A stretch of DNA of 12,187 bases from Ravibacter sp964559125 (GTDB lineage: Bacteria > Bacteroidota > Bacteroidia > Cytophagales > Spirosomataceae). Below are positions 1-5,196 of the stretch, piece by piece (position 1 is the stretch's first letter; each line of letters opens with the position of its first letter). The DNA lies in assembly GCA_964559125.1 (NCBI GenBank), contig CAZLGW010000075.1:1-12187 (forward strand). Reading direction: 5' to 3'. A model generated the notes under the pieces. The model was not told where the DNA came from. It saw only the letters and a list, made by a program, of their open reading frames with translations, and did not search any database. The position numbers and the translations under genes are program-made.

Positions 1-72
1 CTGATTCAGATCCGGAAACAACAATTTCTTACACTTTTACAGCTCTACAGATCATTAGGTGGAGGCTGGTAA
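1..72 (+). CDS. C-terminal end of an RND-efflux outer membrane factor (TolC/NodT-like), partial
   Basis: The first 23 codons read without a stop from the window edge to TAA at 70-72. They translate to an R/Q-rich helix ending in LYRSLGGGW. A final helix followed by L-[YR]-x-A/S-LGGGW is the usual carboxy terminus of the NodT/OprM-type outer membrane channel proteins that pair with RND pumps and periplasmic adaptors. Only the tail is visible, so the rest of the protein and any efflux operon lie to the left. The call rests on one short motif. It is followed by 44 bases before the next gene, with no clear terminator. Confidence 0.62.
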   Translation: MIQIRKQQFLTLLQLYRSLGGGW

Positions 73-116
73 CGGCTTTTACCTATTAACGACTTTTAAA
101 ATATAAACCATTTTAC

Positions 117-866
117 ATGACCGCTTCAACTAAAGGACAGGACGCTGTCTTTAAAGACGAAATAACCAAACCGGCCGATTTCAAGTTCAACAACAGCGTT
201 GTCAGTGTTTTCGACGACATGGTCAACCGCTCGGTGCCCTACTACGGAGAGATGCAGAGAATGGTAGCCGAACTGGCGGCAGACTTTGTACAGAAGGGCA
301 CCGATGTGTATGACCTCGGCTGCTCCACCGGCACAACCCTGATCGGGCTGAACTCGCTGGTTGCCGAAGATATCAGGTTTGTCGGCCTGGATGAGTCGCG
401 CGAAATGCTGGAAAAATGCAGGAAGAAGCTTGACGAAGCAGGAGTTAAGCGCCCGGTCACACTGCGACAGGCTGACTTACAGCATGATCCTGAAATTTCA
501 AATGCTTCGGTCGTGGTCATGTGTCTTACCCTGCAATTTATCAGGCCCATCTACCGGGAAAGACTATTAAAGCAGATTTTTAACGGGCTGGTACCCGGTG
601 GAGTTTTCATCCTCGTCGAAAAAGTACTGACCGAAGACAGCCTTTATAACAGGAGGTTCATAAAATATTATTACGATTACAAGAGAAGGAACCAGTACAG
701 CGAGCTGGAAATATCGCAGAAACGGGAGGCGCTGGAAAACGTGCTGATCCCCTACAAGCTCTCTGAAAACTCCCTCCTGCTCAGGGAAGCAGGCTTCCTC
801 AATCCTGAAACATTTTTTAAATGGTATAATTTTTCAGGCGTGGTGGCGCTGAAGCCGGAGAAGTAG
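117..866 (+). CDS. cmoA: Carboxy-S-adenosyl-L-methionine synthase (CmoA family)
   Basis: A class I SAM-fold enzyme expected to convert SAM and prephenate into carboxy-SAM plus phenylpyruvate. In known systems carboxy-SAM is used by CmoB to make 5-oxyacetyl-uridine at the tRNA wobble position. The 249-residue length matches E. coli CmoA (247). Visible matches are FDDMVNRSVPYY (32-43), the SAM motif VYDLGCSTGTT (64-74), LTLQF (137-141), a PGG loop (160-162) and the diagnostic YSELEISQKR (194-203). R203 aligns with the Arg that holds the carboxylate of carboxy-SAM, and Y43 with the conserved Tyr, so the substrate site appears intact. The ATG at 117 follows an A/T-rich leader without a Shine-Dalgarno. 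No CmoB-like gene lies beside it; the next gene is a membrane methyltransferase 37 bases downstream. Confidence 0.9.
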   Translation: MTASTKGQDAVFKDEITKPADFKFNNSVVSVFDDMVNRSVPYYGEMQRMVAELAADFVQKGTDVYDLGCSTGTTLIGLNSLVAEDIRFVGLDESREMLEKCRKKLDEAGVKRPVTLRQADLQHDPEISNASVVVMCLTLQFIRPIYRERLLKQIFNGLVPGGVFILVEKVLTEDSLYNRRFIKYYYDYKRRNQYSELEISQKREALENVLIPYKLSENSLLLREAGFLNPETFFKWYNFSGVVALKPEK

Positions 867-903
867 GAATGGAAGTAAAGGAATAATTTACAACAAGCAA
901 AAA

Positions 904-1626
904 ATGATCTCTATAGGCAATTTCTTCTTCAAATACAGGAACAACCTGTTCATCTTTCTTTACCTGCTCCTGTTTCTCCCCTCTCCCGAGCTGTTTACAG
1001 AAAAGGTTTTCGGGGCGGATTACTACCTCATCCCACTCTTACTGGGCCTCATCATTACTTTCTCCGGGGAGATCCTGCGCGGGATGACCATCGGGCTGGC
1101 CTATATCATCAGGGGCGGGAAGGACAAGAAGGTATATGCAGAGCGGTTGGTAACCGAAGGATTATTCAGCCACTGCCGTAACCCTTTGTATGTCGGCAAT
1201 ATCCTGATGCTCGCAGGCGTAGGTGTACTTTCCAATTCTCTCTTTTACGTCGTGGTCGTGATACCGTTCTTCCTGTTTATTTACCAGGCGATCGTCCTGG
1301 CGGAAGAAAATTTTCTAAGAAATAAATTCGGCCCGGAATTCGATGCATATACACAACGTGTAAACCGGTGGCTGATCGATTTCAGGGGGTTGGGGAATAC
1401 CCTCGGCAGCATGGAATTTAACTACAGGCGGTGGCTGATCAAAGAGTACAACACACTCTTTGTCTGGCTACTGGGGATCACCGCCCTGATCGGGTATAAG
1501 TACGGCTACCTGTTTGAAAATGCCGGCACCCGCAACGGTATACTGGGCGGTATCGCCCTGCTGCTGCTGAGCATGTACCTGATGATACGGTATCTTAAAA
1601 AATCCGGGACGTGGGCTAATACTTAA
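904..1626 (+). CDS. Isoprenylcysteine carboxyl methyltransferase (ICMT/PEMT)-like integral membrane protein
   Basis: A polytopic membrane protein of 240 residues carrying the ICMT/PEMT/DUF1295 signature. This comprises TEGLFSHCRNPLYVGN (84-99) with the RNPLYVG core (92-98), then the Glu pair in AEENFLRNKFG (133-143) and the trailing YTQRVNRW. In this superfamily these segments form the SAM site on the cytoplasmic face of the membrane. Hydrophobic spans are visible near 14-30, 40-56, 98-108 and 112-133. After the catalytic core there is an extra ~70-residue tail with two more spans (about 184-200 and 212-230), longer than minimal family members. The methyl acceptor cannot be told from sequence; small lipids or isoprenoid/thiol groups are typical. 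It probably shares a transcript with cmoA, and its last 11 bases overlap the 3' end of bshA on the other strand. Confidence 0.82.
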   Translation: MISIGNFFFKYRNNLFIFLYLLLFLPSPELFTEKVFGADYYLIPLLLGLIITFSGEILRGMTIGLAYIIRGGKDKKVYAERLVTEGLFSHCRNPLYVGNILMLAGVGVLSNSLFYVVVVIPFFLFIYQAIVLAEENFLRNKFGPEFDAYTQRVNRWLIDFRGLGNTLGSMEFNYRRWLIKEYNTLFVWLLGITALIGYKYGYLFENAGTRNGILGGIALLLLSMYLMIRYLKKSGTWANT

Positions 1627-2749
1627 TAGTGGCGGCAACCACATCTTCATAATACCGTTCATACAGCGGAAGGATCCGGCTGATCTCGAAATCCCTGGCT
1701 CTGGCCAGTGCGTTGGCCTTGAATCTTTCCAGGTTTTCCTCTTTCAGGATAAAGACCGCATTCGCCGCCATATCGTCCACATCGCCGACATTGCTCATAA
1801 ACCCGGTTACGCCCTGCACATTCAGTTCGGGCAGGCCTCCGGCGTTACTCGTAATGAGCGGCACCTCGCAGGCGAGCGCCTCGAGTGCGGCCAGGCCGAA
1901 GCTCTCCGACTCGGAAGGCATCACAAACAGATCAGCTACCGAAAGCACCTCCTCGATAGCATCCAGCTTACCCAGGAACCTTACATCCTCGGGATTACAC
2001 AATTCCCGGGCTTTCTTCTCTATACGGGCTCTTTCGGGACCGTCGCCTACCAGCAGCAATTTAGAAGGCACTTCCTTCCGGAGCCTGCAGAATATGTCGA
2101 GTACGTCGTCTATGCGCTTTACCTTCCTGAAATTGGATGTATGTACCACCAGCTTCTCCCCGTTCGGACAGATAGCCAGTTTGAAATGCTCCTTTTTCTG
2201 CTTCTTAAACCGGCTGAGGTCTATAAAATTGGGTATGACCGCGATATCCGATGCAACATCGAAATGCCTGTAGGTATCCTGCTTCAGGAATTCGGAAACG
2301 GCCGTCACGCCGTCGGAGTGATTGATACTGAAGCTTACGACAGGAGCGTATGAATCGTCTTTCCCGACAAGCGTTATATCCGTTCCGTGCAGCGTGGTAA
2401 TGACCGGTACATGCATACCCTGCGAAGCCAGGATCTGCTTCGCCAGGTAGGCAGAGGAAGCATGGGGGATCGCGTAGTGAACATGCAGCAGGTCGAGCCC
2501 TGCATAGCGCGCTACATGTACCATTTCACTCGACAACGCCGACTCATAGGGTGGGTACTGGAAGAGAGGATACGCAGGAATATTGACTTCGTGGTAAAAC
2601 AGGTTTTCATTAAAAAAGTCTAACCGGGGCGGCTGAGAGTAAGTAATAAAATGCACCTGGTGACCCACCTGGGCGAGCGCTTTCCCCAGTTCGGTCGCTA
2701 CAACTCCGCTTCCGCCAAAAGTCGGGTAACAAACAATTCCTATTTTCAT
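1616..2749 (-). CDS. bshA: N-acetyl-alpha-D-glucosaminyl L-malate synthase BshA
   Basis: A GT4-family retaining glycosyltransferase that transfers GlcNAc from UDP-GlcNAc to L-malate, the first step of bacillithiol synthesis in the cytoplasm. The 377-residue length and sequence order fit BshA well. The N-terminal lobe has the glycine loop GGSGVVATELG (12-22), LHVHYAIPHA (88-97) and TTLHGTDITLVG (118-129). The middle has VTAVSEFLKQDTY (148-160) and IPNFID (172-177). The C-terminal lobe has LLVGDGPER (232-240) and the EX7E motif ESFGLAALE (E282, E290) that binds the nucleotide sugar. No bshB or bshC is visible, so the other steps must be encoded elsewhere. It is convergent with the ICMT-like gene (11-base overlap of stops) and divergent from the UbiA gene across a 221-base spacer, where no clear promoter was seen for this strand. 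Confidence 0.93.
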   Translation of the reverse strand: MKIGIVCYPTFGGSGVVATELGKALAQVGHQVHFITYSQPPRLDFFNENLFYHEVNIPAYPLFQYPPYESALSSEMVHVARYAGLDLLHVHYAIPHASSAYLAKQILASQGMHVPVITTLHGTDITLVGKDDSYAPVVSFSINHSDGVTAVSEFLKQDTYRHFDVASDIAVIPNFIDLSRFKKQKKEHFKLAICPNGEKLVVHTSNFRKVKRIDDVLDIFCRLRKEVPSKLLLVGDGPERARIEKKARELCNPEDVRFLGKLDAIEEVLSVADLFVMPSESESFGLAALEALACEVPLITSNAGGLPELNVQGVTGFMSNVGDVDDMAANAVFILKEENLERFKANALARARDFEISRILPLYERYYEDVVAATIKY

Positions 2750-2880
2750 ATTTTCTATAATAGCCGTCCGGTCAGGCTGCCTGTAGTTTTACTGATACGT
2801 AGTTTCCGCTGGTCATTAAGGCAACCTCTTTCTGGTAATACATGTATTCTGAAGGTCATTAAAGTTGACGAGTTTTTCCC

Positions 2881-2888
2881 TACTTTTG
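2881..2888 (+). promoter_or_regulatory. Candidate Bacteroidota -7 box (TAnnTTTG) for the prenyltransferase gene
   Basis: TACTTTTG matches the Bacteroidota -7 consensus TAnnTTTG exactly and lies 82 bases before the GTG start at 2971. A matching -33 element is not convincing: the nearest TTG (2865-2867) is only 13 bases away, and the usual spacing is about 17-20. The surrounding 2750-2970 spacer holds no other gene that I can support. Confidence 0.4.
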
Positions 2889-2970
2889 AAAGAGTAACAC
2901 AAAATGATTTATTTTAACTCCATAAAGATGGATTTTTCTTCCCGGGAAATACTCTAAACGTCCAGCTTCC

Positions 2971-3840
2971 GTGCGCAACAAGCCTACCCCCAAAGACTTT
3001 CTCTCAGGATTTCTCAGGCTGATAAGGATTCAAAACCTTGTAATTGTTGCTATTACCCAACTCATGGCCAGGATCTTTTTAATCGGGCCGAAGGAAGAAT
3101 GGAGACGTATTCTTGCCGATCCTTTTTTTTACCTGATCGTACTTTCCACACTGCTTATCGCTGCTGCCGGCTACATCATCAACGATTATTTCGACATCAA
3201 AATTGATATTGTCAACAAGCCCAAAAGGGTGATTATAGGGCGATACCTGAAAAGGCGCATGGCAATAGGCACACATCAGTTGCTGAATATGCTGGGCGTT
3301 TTATGCGGGCTTATAGTCAGCTATAAAGTAGCGCTGGTGAATATTTTTTCGGTTTCGCTGCTCTGGCTCTATTCAGAAAGATATAAACGTCAGCTGCTGA
3401 TCGGGAATGTAGCCGTTTCCCTGCTTACGGCATTGTCGCTGCTGATCCTCAGCGTCGAGTACCCGCACAACCACCGGCTGGTCTTTATTTATGCTGTTTT
3501 TGCGTTTTTCATTTCGCTCATCAGGGAGATCGTCAAAGACATAGAGGACAGGCGGGGAGACGCCGCCCACGGATGCAGAACACTTCCCATCGTCCTGGGC
3601 GTCAGGAAAACCAAGCGGATCCTATACGCACTCATTGTACTTTTTGCCTTTATCTTACTTGTATGGAGCCGGTATCTGGGCAACCAGGCCCTTGCAATCA
3701 GCTTCGGACTGCTGGTACTGCCTCTCGTATGGCTGCTCGTCAGGCTCCGCAGAGCTCATACAAGGAAGGATTTCTCCTCTGTAAGTACCATTTGCAAAGT
3801 TATTATGCTTATTGGCTTACTCACTATGATTTTAATATAG
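2971..3840 (+). CDS. UbiA-family polyprenyl/geranylgeranyl transferase
   Basis: An integral membrane prenyltransferase of 289 residues. It has both Asp-rich Mg-diphosphate motifs of the UbiA superfamily, NDYFDIKID (71-79) and DIEDRRGD (190-197), each followed by a basic loop. About eight or nine hydrophobic spans are visible. The pattern RLIRIQNL (16-23) and AAAGYIINDYFD resembles Bacteroidota proteins usually labelled geranylgeranylglycerol-phosphate geranylgeranyltransferase, but the true acceptor is not evident; MenA-like or heme O synthase roles are less likely. The GTG at 2971 is chosen because the in-frame stop at 2923-2925 leaves no ATG, GTG or TTG before it, and the N-terminus then fits the family. 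It is divergent from bshA. The next gene begins 56 bases downstream and may be co-transcribed. Confidence 0.85.
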   Translation: MRNKPTPKDFLSGFLRLIRIQNLVIVAITQLMARIFLIGPKEEWRRILADPFFYLIVLSTLLIAAAGYIINDYFDIKIDIVNKPKRVIIGRYLKRRMAIGTHQLLNMLGVLCGLIVSYKVALVNIFSVSLLWLYSERYKRQLLIGNVAVSLLTALSLLILSVEYPHNHRLVFIYAVFAFFISLIREIVKDIEDRRGDAAHGCRTLPIVLGVRKTKRILYALIVLFAFILLVWSRYLGNQALAISFGLLVLPLVWLLVRLRRAHTRKDFSSVSTICKVIMLIGLLTMILI

Positions 3841-3866
3841 TAGATGTTGTTACTTTGCGAACACAA

Positions 3867-3890
3867 TTGTCTCATCGTCTCATAACCTTT
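3867..3890 (+). repeat. Octamer-repeat leader before the DUF3108-like gene
   Basis: Two clear copies, TTGTCTCA (3867-3874) and TCGTCTCA (3875-3882), are followed by a decayed third unit TAACCTTT (3883-3890), six bases before the ATG at 3897. The units match the octamer family (consensus near TYGTCTMA) found before the genes at 8337 and 9057. Two copies alone would be unremarkable; the link to the longer arrays gives them weight. Confidence 0.55.
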
Positions 3891-3896
3891 ACTTTT

Positions 3897-4598
3897 ATGA
3901 AAAAACTGTTTTCGTTACTCCTGTCCTGCTTATGTGTGCTCTTTATCCCCGCTACGGTCTCCGCCCAGGAATGTTTCGGTGTACAGATCAAAGAAGGCGG
4001 CGGATTTGAAATGGCCAACTTTGACGCAAAAGGCAAATCCACCGGTACCCTTAAATACAAATTTGCGAAAGTGAGCCAGGAAGGCGGCTATACAGTTGTG
4101 GACATAGTAGTAGAAAGCCTTTCTCCAAAGGGAAAATCGGAGCATACCCAGAAATTTAGCATGAAGTGCGACGGCAATGAATCCTATATCGACGCCTTGT
4201 CCATGATGATGGAAGAACAGAAGAAATCTTTCGAATCGTTCAATATGAAGTTTACCAGCAATGACGTCGTCTTCCCGGCCCGCTTATCGGTTGGTGAAAC
4301 CCTGAAAGACGCTTCTCTGAACGGCACGGGCGATATGTCGGGGATTCCCATCACCTTCAATATGAATATTACCAACCGTAAAGTGGTAGCACAGGAAAAG
4401 GTGAAAGTAGGTGCCGGAGAATTCGACGCTTATAAAATAACCGGTAACAGTAAGATAACTACCAAAACCATAGCCAACATCAGTTTTGAGATCGAAACCA
4501 TATCTTACCGGGCTCCCGGCGTGCTATGGGATATTAAAAGCGAAAGTTACCGGAAAGGAAAGCTTGTCTCCTCCAGCGAATTGACGAAGATTTATTAA
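3897..4598 (+). CDS. Secreted DUF3108/TapB-like protein of unknown function
   Basis: Starting at ATG 3897 the product has 233 residues and a textbook signal peptide: MKK, a hydrophobic core of about 15 residues, and cleavage predicted after VSA (21-23). The open frame continues much further upstream, but that part lies inside the prenyltransferase gene and would bury the signal peptide, so it is not part of this gene. The mature part is beta-rich with alternating polar/hydrophobic strands. The closing pattern resembles DUF3108-like (TapB) periplasmic proteins of Bacteroidota: VGAGEFDAYKITG near 164-176, then a YRAPGVLWDIKSESY-like segment. No catalytic motif is recognised. It probably stays in the periplasm or at the envelope. 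The stop is one base before purN, so the two are almost certainly co-transcribed, though their functions look unrelated. Confidence 0.78.
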   Translation: MKKLFSLLLSCLCVLFIPATVSAQECFGVQIKEGGGFEMANFDAKGKSTGTLKYKFAKVSQEGGYTVVDIVVESLSPKGKSEHTQKFSMKCDGNESYIDALSMMMEEQKKSFESFNMKFTSNDVVFPARLSVGETLKDASLNGTGDMSGIPITFNMNITNRKVVAQEKVKVGAGEFDAYKITGNSKITTKTIANISFEIETISYRAPGVLWDIKSESYRKGKLVSSSELTKIY

Positions 4599-4599
4599 A

Positions 4600-5169
4600 A
4601 TGAAGAAAATAGCCATTCTGGCTTCCGGCTCCGGTACAAACGCCGAAAACATAGCAGAGTACTTCCTGGAGAGCGACAAAGCGCGTGTCTGCCTGATCGC
4701 ATCGAACAACCCTGAAGCCGGAGTGATCGCACGGGCCCGGAGGCTCCACATCCCTGTACTCCTTTTCGACCTGACCAGCTTTGGCAAAACCACCCAGGTA
4801 ACCGATATCCTGAAGAGCCTCGACATCGACCTCGTCGTGCTCGCCGGGTTTATGATGCTGATCCCCAACAGCCTGGTGAAGGCTTTTGACGGAAGAATGA
4901 TCAATATCCACCCTGCCCTGCTTCCGAAATTCGGAGGGAAAGGGATGTACGGGCAGTTTGTCCACGAAGCCGTAGTAGCCGCAGGCGAAACGGAAACCGG
5001 TATCACCATCCACTTTGTGAATGAGCGCTACGACGAAGGCGAGATCATTTTCCAGGCTTCATGCCCGGTATCTCCTTCCGACACGGCGGAAGATGTCGCC
5101 GCAAAGGTGCATGAATTGGAATACCGGCATTATCCGGCCGTGATTGAAAAAATATTGGAATTGCTGTAG
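4600..5169 (+). CDS. purN: Phosphoribosylglycinamide formyltransferase (GAR transformylase)
   Basis: A cytosolic enzyme of de novo purine synthesis that moves the formyl group from 10-formyl-tetrahydrofolate to glycinamide ribonucleotide. The 189-residue length is normal for PurN. The GAR phosphate loop ILASGSGTNAENI (6-18), IASNNPEAGVIARA (33-46), and the catalytic INIHPALLP with N102 and H104 are all visible. So is the folate-site segment ERYDEGEIIF with catalytic Asp D145. These correspond to N106, H108 and D144 of the E. coli enzyme, so the gene should be functional. The ATG begins one base after the preceding stop, showing translational linkage. The TAG stop (5167-5169) is followed at once by a second TAG and merges into a perfect palindrome that probably ends the transcript. 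Confidence 0.96.
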   Translation: MKKIAILASGSGTNAENIAEYFLESDKARVCLIASNNPEAGVIARARRLHIPVLLFDLTSFGKTTQVTDILKSLDIDLVVLAGFMMLIPNSLVKAFDGRMINIHPALLPKFGGKGMYGQFVHEAVVAAGETETGITIHFVNERYDEGEIIFQASCPVSPSDTAEDVAAKVHELEYRHYPAVIEKILELL

Positions 5170-5196
5170 TAGAGACGCAATGCATTGCGTCTCTAC
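5169..5196. terminator. Perfect 28-bp palindrome, likely bidirectional terminator and dispersed repeat
   Basis: Each 14-base half, GTAGAGACGCAATG and its exact reverse complement, abuts with no spacer at 5182/5183. It lies between convergent purN and the GH3-hydrolase gene and would fold into a very stable hairpin in RNA from either strand. The AGAGACGCAAT...GCGTCTCT type of palindrome is, to my recollection, a dispersed intergenic repeat in Bacteroidota and some cyanobacteria. No T tract follows, so termination is inferred from position and stem strength. The palindrome contains the whole TAG stop of the minus-strand gene (5193-5195) and the last base of the purN stop. Confidence 0.75.

Noticed and set aside
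3850..3857. TTACTTTG as a -7 box for the DUF3108-like gene
   Set aside because: One mismatch to TAnnTTTG and no -33 element at suitable distance; the gene may be read from the prenyltransferase promoter.
3573..3896. N-terminal extension of the DUF3108-like frame by 108 codons
   Set aside because: It overlaps the UbiA gene in another frame and would place a clear signal peptide in the middle of the protein.
4524..5013. Two long minus-strand frames opposite purN and the end of the DUF3108-like gene
   Set aside because: They are antisense to well-supported genes, with low-complexity Ser/Arg-rich translations and no motifs.
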